Source of the DNA: Palsa-504 sp963834685
GTDB lineage: Bacteria; Actinomycetota; Actinomycetes; Streptosporangiales; Streptosporangiaceae
DNA length: 64,000 nt
Assembly: GCA_963834685.1 (NCBI GenBank)
Contig: CAWICW010000014.1
Location: 434,001-498,000 of the forward strand
Reading direction: 5' to 3'
Shown here: positions 21,545 through 29,322 of the stretch, one piece after another
Layout of the letters: the number at the start of each line of letters is the position of its first letter
Position numbering within the stretch: position 1 is the first letter of the stretch
Notes under the pieces: generated by a model
Database searches by the model: none
What the model saw: only the letters and a program-made list of their open reading frames with translations
What the model was told of the DNA's origin: nothing
Position numbers and translations under genes: made by a program

Positions 21545-22000
21545 TTACCGTCTATCCAGCTTGTCCGCGCCGTTCAGGTCCAGGCCATGGGCCTGGTTCC
21601 TGATCAGGCAGGTCAGCCGGGACGTGCACACGCGGTGGCCGCCCGCATCCGTGACCACGATGTCATAGGTGGCCAGCGTCCGGCCCCCGTGCACCTGGGT
21701 GGCCACGGCCGTCACCTCCCCGTCGCGGACCCCTAGGTGGTGCGTCGCGCTGATCTCGATGCCGACCACCGTCCGGCCCGCGCCCGCGTGCAGGAACGCG
21801 CCGAGCGATCCGATGGTCTCCGCGAGCACGCAGGACGCGCCCCCGTGTAGCAGGCCGTGAGGCTGGGTGTTGCCCTCGACCGGCATGGTGGCTACGACCC
21901 GTGACGCCGACGCCGCCAGGATGGTGATGCCCATCCGGCCCGCGAGCGTGCCCTCGGCCACCGTCATCGCCGTGATCTTCTCCAGCGTCTCCTGGTCCAT
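21545..22000 (-). CDS. Hotdog-fold thioesterase (PaaI/YbgC type)
   Basis: A 151-residue single-domain hotdog protein. The signature 'GLLHGGASCVLAETIGS' (about 48-64) carries the HGG turn and the acidic residue on the central helix used by PaaI-type acyl-CoA thioesterases. It hydrolyses an acyl- or aroyl-CoA; the substrate cannot be read from sequence. It is convergent with the ANTAR regulator and divergent from polA. From memory a thioesterase sits between the regulator and polA in other actinobacteria too. ATG 22000 gives the expected N-terminus. Confidence 0.88.
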   Translation of the reverse strand: MDQETLEKITAMTVAEGTLAGRMGITILAASASRVVATMPVEGNTQPHGLLHGGASCVLAETIGSLGAFLHAGAGRTVVGIEISATHHLGVRDGEVTAVATQVHGGRTLATYDIVVTDAGGHRVCTSRLTCLIRNQAHGLDLNGADKLDRR

Positions 22001-22152
22001 CCGTATCCACCCCTGCTTCCGCTCGCCCGGTCCGCTTCAAGATTCCCACGCGAGCTGGCCCGTCACCGCGAAGCCCCCGTCGAGCCGCCGCCACCTCGCC
22101 CACTTCGCGGCACGCAGGTGGCGGACGGGGCCACCACCGCCCGTTCGGCCAA

Positions 22153-22158
22153 TAGGAT
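22153..22158 (+). promoter_or_regulatory. -10-like TAGGAT for polA
   Basis: TAGGAT ends 3 bases before ATG 22162 and 6 bases before the next codon, GTG 22165. If this is the promoter, translation probably begins leaderless at GTG 22165. Confidence 0.3.
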
Positions 22159-22161
22159 CGA

Positions 22162-24909
22162 ATGGTGGCGTCACAAGAAACGGGGCCTGCGGGGGCCCAG
22201 GACCGGTTGCTGTTGCTCGACGGCCATTCACTGGCCTACCGGGCGTTCTTCGCGCTGCCGATCGAGAACTTCTCTACCACCACCGGCCAGCCGACCAACG
22301 CGGTGTACGGGTTCACCGCGATGCTCATCAACGTGCTGCGCGACGAGAAGCCGACCCACGTCGCGGTGGCCTTCGACCGCGGTGAGCCGACGTTCCGGCA
22401 TGAGCAGTGGGTCGAGTACAAGGCCAACCGGCGCGAGACGCCGGAGGACTTCCGTAGCCAGCTCAGCCTGATCTTCGAGGTGCTTGACGCGCTGGGCATC
22501 CGCCGGCTGTCCGCGCCCGGCTACGAAGCCGACGACCTGATCGCCACCCTGGCCACCGAGGCCGCGGCCGAGAAGATGGACGTGCTCATCGTCACCGGCG
22601 ACCGCGACGTCCTCCAGCTGGTAAGCGACCGGGTGACCGTGCTGATGACCCGCCGCGGCATCACCGAGATGACCCGCTTCACCCCGGACACGGTGCAGGA
22701 GAAGTACGGGCTCTCCCCGGCGCAGTACCCCGACTTCGCCGCCGTCCGCGGCGACCCGAGCGACAACCTGCCCGGCATTCCGGGGGTGGGGGAGAAGACC
22801 GCGACCAAGTGGATCGCGGAGTTCGGCTCGCTGGCCAACCTGGTGGACCGGGTAGACGAGGTCAAGGGCAAGGCCGGCGACGCGCTGCGCGAGCATCTGG
22901 CCAGCGTGCTGCGCAACCGCCAGCTCACCTCGCTGGTCACCGACCTGCCCGCCGAGACGGTCGGCGCCGTGCCCGGCGACCTGCTTCCGGTGGCCTGGGA
23001 CCGGGAGACGATCCACCAGCTCTTCGACACCCTGCAGTTCCGCGTGCTGCGCGACCGGCTGTACCAGACGCTGCCGCACGGCCTCATCAGCACGGTCGGT
23101 GCCCCGGATCAGGCCGCTTTCCCCGGTCAGCCGGGAAAACCCGCTCTCGACGTGGTGGCCGACCTGCTCGGACCCGATCAGGTCGCGGCCTGGCTGGCCT
23201 CTCATTCTTCTGCCGAACGGTCCGGCCTGGCCGTGGCCGGCACCTGGGGACGCGGCACCGGGCAATTGACCGCCGTGGCCATAGCGGCCCCGGATGGTCA
23301 CGGCGCCCACATCGACCCCACGGCGCTCACCGAGGACGACGACCGGGCCCTAGCCGCCTGGCTGGCCGACCCCGTGCACCCCAAGGTCCTGCACGACGCC
23401 AAGGGCCCCATGCACGCCTTCGCCGCCCACGGCTTCACCCTGGCGGGCCTGGAGTGCGACACCGCGCTGGCCGCCTACCTGGCGCTGCCGGGCCAGCGCA
23501 CCTTCGACCTGGCCGACCTGACGCTGCGCTACACGGGCCAGGAGCTCCGTGAGGAGCCCGCGGACGGCCAGCTCACCCTGGATGGGTCGGTCGAGCGCGA
23601 CGCCGCCGCCGGGCTCGTGCTGCGCGCCCAGGCCACCCTGCAGCTCGCCGCGGCGCTCGACGCCGACCTGGACCGCCGCGAGGCCGGCGCGCTGCTGCGC
23701 GAGCTGGAACTGCCGCTGGTCTCGGTGCTGGCCAAGATGGAGCACACCGGGATCGCCGCCGACCTCGATCACTTCGCGGCCATGTCCGCCACGCTGCACG
23801 GCGAGGTGAAGGCGGCCGAGCAGGCCGCGTTCGCCGTAGTCGGGCACGAATTCAACCTCGGCTCGCCCAAGCAGCTGCAGGAAATCCTGTTCAACGAGCT
23901 CGGGCTGCCCAAGACCAAGCGGATCAAGACCGGATACACCACCGACTCCGAGGCTTTGACCAGCCTGCTCGCGCAGACCGGCCATCCGCTGCTCGAGCAC
24001 CTGCTACGGCACCGCGACGTGTCCAAGCTGATGACGATCGTGGACTCGCTGATCCCGATGCCGGGCGAGGACGGCCGGATCCACACCACCTTCAACCAGA
24101 CCATTGCGGCGACGGGGCGTCTTTCATCCACCGACCCGAACCTGCAGAACATCCCGATCCGCAGCGAGCTCGGCCGGCAGATCCGGAAGGGGTTCATCGT
24201 CGGCGAGGGCTACGAGTGCCTGCTCACCGCGGACTACAGCCAGATCGAGCTGCGCATCATGGCCCACCTGTCGGGCGACGAGGCGCTGATCGCGGCGTTC
24301 GAGTCCGGGCACGATTTCCACGCCGCGACCGCCTCCCGGGTATTCGGGCTGCCGCCCGAAGAGGTAGGGCCTGAGCTGCGGGCCAAGATCAAGGCGATGA
24401 ACTACGGCCTGGCCTACGGCCTGTCCGCCTTCGGGCTCTCCAACCAGCTGCGCATCACGCCGGACGAGGCCCGCGCGCTGATGGATGAGTACTTCAAGGA
24501 GTTCGGCGGCGTGCGGGACTACCTGCATGAGGTGGTCTCCCGGGCCCGGATGGACGGCTACACCGCGACCATGATGGGCCGGCGCCGTTATCTGCCCGAC
24601 CTGACCTCGGACAACCGGCAGCGGCGGGAGATGGCCGAACGGATGGCCCTGAACGCGCCCATCCAGGGCTCGGCCGCCGACGTGATCAAGGTAGCCATGC
24701 TGGCCGTGGACAGCTCGCTGACCGGCGCGGGGCTGCGCTCCCGGATGCTGCTCCAGGTCCACGACGAGCTGCTCATCGAGGTGGCGCCCGGCGAGTACGA
24801 CCAGGCCCATGACCTGGTCTGCGCGGCCATGGCGGGCGCCGCCGCACTGCGCGTCCCGCTCGACGTCTCGGTGGGCACCGGGCGAACCTGGGACGAAGCG
24901 GCCCACTGA
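22162..24909 (+). CDS. polA: DNA polymerase I
   Basis: A 915-residue repair and Okazaki-fragment polymerase. Residues ~12-300 are the 5'-3' exonuclease ('LLLDGHSLAYRAFFALP', 'YEADDLIATLA', 'TGDRDVLQLV', 'GIPGVGEKTA'). Residues ~310-500 occupy the 3'-5' exonuclease position but lack the DxE metal residues, as in other actinobacterial PolA, so proofreading is not expected. The polymerase has motif A 'ADYSQIELRIMAH' (~688), motif B 'KAMNYGLAYGLSAFG' (~745) and motif C 'LQVHDELLIEV' (~865). The start may be ATG 22162 or GTG 22165. It is followed by ~300 bases of leader before rpsA. Confidence 0.98.
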   Translation: MVASQETGPAGAQDRLLLLDGHSLAYRAFFALPIENFSTTTGQPTNAVYGFTAMLINVLRDEKPTHVAVAFDRGEPTFRHEQWVEYKANRRETPEDFRSQLSLIFEVLDALGIRRLSAPGYEADDLIATLATEAAAEKMDVLIVTGDRDVLQLVSDRVTVLMTRRGITEMTRFTPDTVQEKYGLSPAQYPDFAAVRGDPSDNLPGIPGVGEKTATKWIAEFGSLANLVDRVDEVKGKAGDALREHLASVLRNRQLTSLVTDLPAETVGAVPGDLLPVAWDRETIHQLFDTLQFRVLRDRLYQTLPHGLISTVGAPDQAAFPGQPGKPALDVVADLLGPDQVAAWLASHSSAERSGLAVAGTWGRGTGQLTAVAIAAPDGHGAHIDPTALTEDDDRALAAWLADPVHPKVLHDAKGPMHAFAAHGFTLAGLECDTALAAYLALPGQRTFDLADLTLRYTGQELREEPADGQLTLDGSVERDAAAGLVLRAQATLQLAAALDADLDRREAGALLRELELPLVSVLAKMEHTGIAADLDHFAAMSATLHGEVKAAEQAAFAVVGHEFNLGSPKQLQEILFNELGLPKTKRIKTGYTTDSEALTSLLAQTGHPLLEHLLRHRDVSKLMTIVDSLIPMPGEDGRIHTTFNQTIAATGRLSSTDPNLQNIPIRSELGRQIRKGFIVGEGYECLLTADYSQIELRIMAHLSGDEALIAAFESGHDFHAATASRVFGLPPEEVGPELRAKIKAMNYGLAYGLSAFGLSNQLRITPDEARALMDEYFKEFGGVRDYLHEVVSRARMDGYTATMMGRRRYLPDLTSDNRQRREMAERMALNAPIQGSAADVIKVAMLAVDSSLTGAGLRSRMLLQVHDELLIEVAPGEYDQAHDLVCAAMAGAAALRVPLDVSVGTGRTWDEAAH

Positions 24910-24991
24910 GACATCTGGCGGCACGACAGCCCCAGAACCCCCTCGGGCAGACTGAGACACCAGACCGTGGCCGGATTGTGGCCGGTCTCAA

Positions 24992-25020
24992 TTGACCCTT
25001 TGACTCTGCTCTCATATCCT
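24992..25020 (+). promoter_or_regulatory. Candidate housekeeping promoter for rpsA
   Basis: TTGACC (24992-24997) and TATCCT (25015-25020) are separated by 17 bases, a close match to the sigma-70-type consensus in an otherwise GC-rich gap. Transcription would start near 25027, giving rpsA a leader of about 190 bases. Confidence 0.6.
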
Positions 25021-25054
25021 GAACGCTGCGCCGTGTCCTCGTGCGTTCCGTCGT

Positions 25055-25081
25055 GGTCACGTGACATCACGTCATGTGACC
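25055..25081. promoter_or_regulatory. Inverted repeat in the rpsA leader
   Basis: GGTCACGTGAC (25055-25065) and GTCATGTGACC (25071-25081) form an 11-base inverted repeat with one G-T wobble and a 5-base spacer. It lies just downstream of the predicted start of transcription and may be an operator or a leader hairpin. The remaining polA-rpsA gap (24910-25217) shows no gene. Confidence 0.5.
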
Positions 25082-25217
25082 GGGCTGGCGGCCGCCGGGC
25101 GTGCCGTGGTCGGCCCGTGCTGGTTCCGGTAGGTCCTGCGAATTCTGGTCATTCTGGGGTGCGCGGTTTTGCGGCGCGTCCAAAACTTCCCTGTCCGCAT
25201 CCGGAGCCAACCCACAC

Positions 25218-26804
25218 ATGACGAGCAGCACGCAAGCCAACTCGACCCCCAAGGTGGCGGTCAACGACATCGGGTCCGAGGAGGCATTCCTCGCCGCGAT
25301 CGACGAAACCATCAAGTATTTCAACGACGGTGACATCGTCGAAGGAACAGTCGTAAAGGTCGACCGAGACGAGGTATTGCTCGATATCGGCTACAAGACA
25401 GAAGGCGTGATTCCCTCCCGCGAACTGTCGATCAAACATGATGTCGACCCGCATGACGTAGTCAAGACCGGCGAGCACATCGAGGCCCTGGTCCTCCAGA
25501 AGGAGGACAAGGAAGGCCGCCTGATCCTGTCCAAGAAGCGGGCCCAGTACGAACGGGCCTGGGGCACGATCGAGAAGATCAAGGACGAGGACGGCGTGGT
25601 CACCGGCACGGTGATCGAGGTCGTCAAGGGCGGCCTGATCCTGGACATCGGCCTGCGCGGCTTCCTGCCCGCCTCGCTGGTGGAGATGCGCCGCGTTCGC
25701 GACCTGCAGCCGTACGTAGGCCGGGAGATCGAGGCCAAGATCATCGAGCTGGACAAGAACCGCAACAACGTGGTCCTGTCCCGCCGGGCCTGGCTGGAGC
25801 AGACCCAGTCCGAGGTCCGCCACACCTTCCTCAACACCTTGTCCAAGGGCCAGATCCGCAAGGGCGTGGTCTCCTCGATCGTCAACTTCGGCGCGTTCGT
25901 CGACCTCGGCGGCGTGGACGGCCTGGTGCACGTGTCCGAGCTGTCCTGGAAGCACATCGACCACCCGGGTGAGGTCGTCGAGGTGGGCCAGGAGGTCACG
26001 GTCGAGGTGCTCGACGTGGACATGGACCGGGAGCGGGTCTCGCTCTCGCTGAAGTCCACTCAGGAAGACCCGTGGCAGCAGTTCGCCCGCACGCACCAGA
26101 TCGGGCAGGTCGTGCCGGGCCGGGTGACCAAGCTGGTGCCGTTCGGCGCGTTTGTCCGCGTCGAGGAGGGCATCGAGGGCCTGGTGCACATCTCCGAACT
26201 CGCCGACCGGCACGTGGAGATTCCCGAGCAGGTCGTACAGGTGGGCGACGAGATCTTCGTCAAGATCATCGACATCGACCTGGACCGGCGCCGGATCAGC
26301 CTGTCGCTCAAGCAGGCCAACGAGGGCACCATCGGCGAGGCGGTCGGCGACGACTTCGACCCGACCCTGTACGGCATGCCGGCCTCCTACGACGAGCAGG
26401 GCAACTACGAGTACCCCGAGGGTTTCGACCCGGAGACCGGCGAGTGGCTGCCCGGCTACGAGAAGCAGCGTGAGGAGTGGGAGCACCAGTACGCCGAGGC
26501 ACGCGCGCGGTTCGAGGCGCACCGGCGGCAGGTGGAGGAATCCCGCAAGGCTGACGAGGAGGACGCGACCGCGGCTCTGGCCGATGACGCCGGGGAGGAC
26601 GGCTCGGCGGCTTCGGCCGACAACGGCGGCTCCGGTGCCCCCAGGAGTACCCGCGGCGCCCGCTCCGGCGGTCCCCGGCAGCCCGCGGGCGCGCCGGGAG
26701 CGGTTACGTCCAGCTCGAGCCCGGGCGCCGCGGCGACGGGTACCCTGGCCTCCGACGAGGCCCTGGCCGCGCTCCGCGAGAAGCTCTCCGGCGGCCAGTC
26801 CTGA
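25218..26804 (+). CDS. rpsA: 30S ribosomal protein S1
   Basis: A 528-residue protein with four consecutive S1 RNA-binding domains, near residues 35-105, 120-185, 205-275 and 290-360 ('GDIVEGTVVKVDRDEVLLDI', 'FGAFVDLGGVDGLVHVSEL', 'FGAFVRVEEGIEGLVHISEL'). It helps mRNA loading onto the 30S subunit. The ~160-residue tail is acidic, then Ser/Gly/Ala-rich and disordered, typical of actinobacterial S1. I chose ATG 25218; the frame is open further upstream but that sequence does not resemble S1. It has its own promoter candidate, leader inverted repeat and a strong terminator. Confidence 0.97.
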   Translation: MTSSTQANSTPKVAVNDIGSEEAFLAAIDETIKYFNDGDIVEGTVVKVDRDEVLLDIGYKTEGVIPSRELSIKHDVDPHDVVKTGEHIEALVLQKEDKEGRLILSKKRAQYERAWGTIEKIKDEDGVVTGTVIEVVKGGLILDIGLRGFLPASLVEMRRVRDLQPYVGREIEAKIIELDKNRNNVVLSRRAWLEQTQSEVRHTFLNTLSKGQIRKGVVSSIVNFGAFVDLGGVDGLVHVSELSWKHIDHPGEVVEVGQEVTVEVLDVDMDRERVSLSLKSTQEDPWQQFARTHQIGQVVPGRVTKLVPFGAFVRVEEGIEGLVHISELADRHVEIPEQVVQVGDEIFVKIIDIDLDRRRISLSLKQANEGTIGEAVGDDFDPTLYGMPASYDEQGNYEYPEGFDPETGEWLPGYEKQREEWEHQYAEARARFEAHRRQVEESRKADEEDATAALADDAGEDGSAASADNGGSGAPRSTRGARSGGPRQPAGAPGAVTSSSSPGAAATGTLASDEALAALREKLSGGQS

Positions 26805-26815
26805 CCCTGCACGAC

Positions 26816-26847
26816 AAAGCGGCACCCACTCCGGTGGGTGCCGCTTT
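26816..26847. terminator. Bidirectional intrinsic-type terminator between rpsA and maoC
   Basis: AAAGCGGCACCCAC (26816-26829) and GTGGGTGCCGCTTT (26834-26847) form a perfect 14-base stem with loop TCCG. The A and T ends give short U-tracts on either strand, suiting the convergent genes rpsA and maoC. Confidence 0.85.
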
Positions 26848-26869
26848 CGCGTTGGCTGTGAGCCGAGTG

Positions 26870-27325
26870 CTATGCGCCGTAACGAAGAAGCAGCTCGGCG
26901 ACGCACACCGGCTTGGTTCCGCCCTCCCGCTCGAACGTCACGGCGTAGGTGGCCTGCCGCCCGCCAGGCACGTCGTCGACCGCGGCACAGCTCACGTCGG
27001 CCCGGATCCGGCTGCCGACCGGCATCGGAGCGGGGAAGCGCACCTTGTTCAGGCCGTAGTTGATCACCACAGACGCGTCGGCCACCTCGACCACCTCCTG
27101 CACCAGCAGGGGCGCCAGCGAGAGGGTGAGGAAGCCGTGCGCGATCGTGCCGCCGAACGGGCCCGTTTTCGCCCGCTCCGCGTCGAGGTGGATCCACTGG
27201 TGATCGCCGGTCGCATCGGCGAACAGGCCGACCTGCTCCTGCGTCACCTCATGCCATGGGCCGACGCCCAGACGCTGGCCTACGTGGTTGGGCAGTTCAT
27301 CGAGTTTCAAGGTCAGTAGCGTCAT
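26870..27325 (-). CDS. MaoC-like (R)-specific enoyl-CoA hydratase
   Basis: A 151-residue MaoC/hotdog protein. The hydratase motif 'FADATGDHQWIHLD' (about residues 34-47) holds the catalytic Asp and His, followed by 'GGTIAHGFLTLSLAP'. Such proteins hydrate trans-2-enoyl-CoA esters; the physiological substrate is unknown. I preferred ATG 27325, which gives the usual 'MTLLTLKLDELPNHVG' N-terminus; a longer frame starts at 27391 but its extra 22 residues do not look conserved. The gene converges on rpsA across the strong terminator. Confidence 0.88.
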   Translation of the reverse strand: MTLLTLKLDELPNHVGQRLGVGPWHEVTQEQVGLFADATGDHQWIHLDAERAKTGPFGGTIAHGFLTLSLAPLLVQEVVEVADASVVINYGLNKVRFPAPMPVGSRIRADVSCAAVDDVPGGRQATYAVTFEREGGTKPVCVAELLLRYGA

Positions 27326-27533
27326 GAAGTGATCATGACACCGAACTCGGCCGATGACTATCGTGACCCAAGCGAGATCCGGGCCGAGCACTTTCGGTGC
27401 GAGCGAGCGTCTCAGAGCCCGAATCGTTCCATATGCCGCGCGACGGGCTGTTGATGATGATCGAGTCGCCGGACCAGCCGGGGGTTGTTTGCGGCAGCCT
27501 GCCCCAGTACGTGTCCGCTCGCTAGCCGTTCCC

Positions 27534-27539
27534 TACGCT
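27534..27539 (+). promoter_or_regulatory. -10-like TACGCT for coaE
   Basis: TACGCT ends 7 bases before GTG 27547, identical in sequence and spacing to the element before the ANTAR regulator. It supports a leaderless start at 27547. Confidence 0.4.
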
Positions 27540-27546
27540 GGTGCCC

Positions 27547-28182
27547 GTGACGGGACATCGGGTGCTGCGGGCCGGGCTGACTGGAGGTATCGGGTCCGGT
27601 AAGAGCGAGGTGTCCCGGCGGCTGGCCGCCCACGGGGCCGTGATCATCGACGCGGACGTGGCCGCCCGGGCCGTGGTCGCGCCCGGCACCCCCGGGCTGG
27701 CGCGAGTCGCCGAGGCCTTCGGCACCGGCGTGCTCGGCCCGGATGGCGCCCTGGACCGGGAGCGGCTCGGCGCGATCGTGTTCCGCGATCCGGCCTCGCG
27801 CGCCACGCTGAACGGCATTGTCCACCCCCTGGTCGGGGCGTGGATGCGGGCCGCCGAGCGGGCCGCGGTGGCGGCGTCCGGCGGCGACGTGATTATCGTG
27901 CACGACGTGCCACTGCTGGCCGAGAACCGGCGGGCCGGCGACTTCGACCTGGTCATCGTGGTGGACGTCCCGCCCGAGCTCCAGCTCGAGCGACTGGTCA
28001 GCAAGCGCGGCATGACGCCCGATCAGGCCCGGGCCCGCCTGGCCGCCCAGGCCAGCCGGGAGCAGCGCCTGGCCGTGGCCGACCTGGTGATCGACAACTC
28101 CGGCTCCCTGGAGGACCTGGACCGCCGCGTCGCCGAGGTCTGGGCCGACCTTCAGCACCGGGCCGCCGCCCCGGCCCGTTAG
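27547..28182 (+). CDS. coaE: Dephospho-CoA kinase
   Basis: A 211-residue kinase that phosphorylates the 3'-OH of dephospho-CoA in the last step of CoA synthesis. It opens with the P-loop 'GLTGGIGSGKSEVS', then 'IIDADVAARAVV' (substrate Asp), 'VHPLV' and 'HDVPLLAE', and the lid region 'RLVSKRGMTPDQARARLAAQ'. Two GTG starts are possible, 27541 and 27547; the second is favoured by the -10 spacing. Length fits single-domain CoaE, lacking the C-terminal UPF0157 fusion known from mycobacteria. Order rpsA-coaE-uvrB is the usual actinobacterial arrangement, here interrupted by maoC and the methyltransferase. Confidence 0.96.
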   Translation: MTGHRVLRAGLTGGIGSGKSEVSRRLAAHGAVIIDADVAARAVVAPGTPGLARVAEAFGTGVLGPDGALDRERLGAIVFRDPASRATLNGIVHPLVGAWMRAAERAAVAASGGDVIIVHDVPLLAENRRAGDFDLVIVVDVPPELQLERLVSKRGMTPDQARARLAAQASREQRLAVADLVIDNSGSLEDLDRRVAEVWADLQHRAAAPAR

Positions 28183-28192
28183 CCCCGCCCTC

Positions 28193-28228
28193 TTCTTCGG
28201 CCCCTTAGCCTTCTTCGGCCCCGTAGCC
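28193..28228 (+). repeat. 18-bp tandem duplication after coaE
   Basis: TTCTTCGGCCCCTTAGCC (28193-28210) is followed directly by a copy differing at one base (28211-28228). It sits at the left edge of a degraded region. Confidence 0.7.
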
Positions 28229-28387
28229 CGGCTCCGCCACGTGGGCGGGCCCGCTGGTCGCGGTCAGCGCACCCGTCCCGAACCCCGTCACCGCGAACAG
28301 CGGCCATTCGTCGGGCGGTCCGTTCAGCGGGTGGCTGCCACGTTCGGCGAAGGTGATGCCCGATCCGGCCACCAGGTCCCAGCTCAT
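28205..28387 (-). pseudogene. Remnant of a class III adenylate/guanylate cyclase C-terminus
   Basis: The minus-strand frame reads 'DLVAGSGITFAERGSHPLNG' then 'PPDEWPLFAV', which I recognise as the last strand and tail of class III cyclase domains (typical form: DLVAGSG-F-x-x-RG-x-H-x-LKG-P-x-EW). Nothing upstream in frame continues the cyclase; the similarity breaks near 28375. There, on the opposite strand, another coding-like fragment begins (28386-28532). The 366-base coaE-methyltransferase gap therefore looks like the scar of a deletion that fused two gene ends. A functional 60-residue protein is unlikely. Confidence 0.55.
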
Positions 28388-28532
28388 GTCCTGGGCCGCG
28401 TCGGCCGCGCTGCGCCTGCCCGACGGGCCGGCCGCCCAGCGCCGCGACGCCTACCTGGCCCGGGTCCCGCAGCACCTGGCCTGGATCCACAGCCACGACG
28501 CCTTGGCCCCCGCCCTAGCCCCCGTCCGGTAG
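28386..28532 (+). pseudogene. Coding-like gene-end remnant, unidentified
   Basis: A plus-strand frame ending at TAG 28530-28532 reads as normal protein ('RDAYLARVPQHLAWIHSHD' then 'ALAPALAPVR') with typical GC3-biased codons, but has no convincing start or ribosome site. It looks like the last ~48 residues of a lost gene. I do not recognise the family. It abuts the cyclase remnant on the opposite strand. Confidence 0.3.
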
Positions 28533-28548
28533 CCGGGGGGCGTCAGTC

Positions 28549-29199
28549 CTACAGGAGGAACGGGATGAGCATCTTCGTCCTGCTTCTGTACTCCGGGTAC
28601 GCCTCGGGGAAGGTGGCCGCCAGGTTCCGCTCCTCGACGATCCCGCAGTAATAGAAATACGCGACGAGCACCGCGACGACGATCAGGCCGAGCAGGCTGT
28701 TGACGAGCGCGGTCCCCAGCATCGCGATCAGGAGCCCGGAGTAGATCGGGTGCCGGACGAACCGGTAGGGGCCTGAGGTAACAAGCTCCGGCTCGGCCCG
28801 CTGGCTCATCGGCATCCCCCAGTTGCGCCCGAGGTACAGGCGGGCCCAGACCGCGAGCGCAATCCCGCAGGCGAACAGCAGCGCCCCTATCACCGCGAGG
28901 ATCACGCTGTGCACGGCCAGGCCGCCGCCGCGAAGGACGCCAGCGATCAGGAAGACCCCCACCGCGGTGCCGCCCGTCAGCCGTGTCCGCCACCCGCCCG
29001 GGACGCTCTCCTTGCTGCCGGAGGCCATCGCGAGCCAGTAGATCCAGAAGACGATCCAGGCACAACCGATAGCGAACTTGAGCGCGGGCATATGCTTCTC
29101 CGACTTCTCCGACCGCAGCTGCTGGGCGGCATCGATCACAGTATGTCCAGGTCCGGTCCTTGTCATCGGCTCCCGGGTGGATCTGGGCTCTCCGCCCAT
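28549..29199 (-). CDS. Isoprenylcysteine carboxyl methyltransferase-like membrane protein
   Basis: A membrane protein of up to 216 residues with about five hydrophobic segments. The C-terminal ICMT/PEMT signature is present: 'YLGRNWGMPMSQRAEPELVT' followed by 'SGPYRFVRHPIYSG', then a Glu-containing tail ('GIVEERNLAATFPEAYPEY'). These enzymes use SAM bound at the membrane surface to methylate small or lipid-linked substrates; the substrate here is unknown. The start is uncertain: 29199, ATG 29166 or ATG near 29091 ('MPALKFAIGCA') are all possible, the last beginning right before the first TM helix. The first ~36 residues look non-conserved. Confidence 0.8.
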   Translation of the reverse strand: MGGEPRSTREPMTRTGPGHTVIDAAQQLRSEKSEKHMPALKFAIGCAWIVFWIYWLAMASGSKESVPGGWRTRLTGGTAVGVFLIAGVLRGGGLAVHSVILAVIGALLFACGIALAVWARLYLGRNWGMPMSQRAEPELVTSGPYRFVRHPIYSGLLIAMLGTALVNSLLGLIVVAVLVAYFYYCGIVEERNLAATFPEAYPEYRSRTKMLIPFLL

Positions 29200-29322
29200 A
29201 GGTTGATGCCGGTCGCCCGACGATGATCTGGCCTAACTACAAATTGGCTCACACCCCCGGCAGCCGAGGCACGCCCGGAATGTCGGACCCCCCGCCTAGA
29301 GTTGTGTTCTTGGAGGTGGGTT

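Noticed and set aside
25149..27197. Minus-strand open frame spanning rpsA and maoC
   Set aside because: It crosses a strong terminator and lies antisense to rpsA; only the maoC frame has family motifs.
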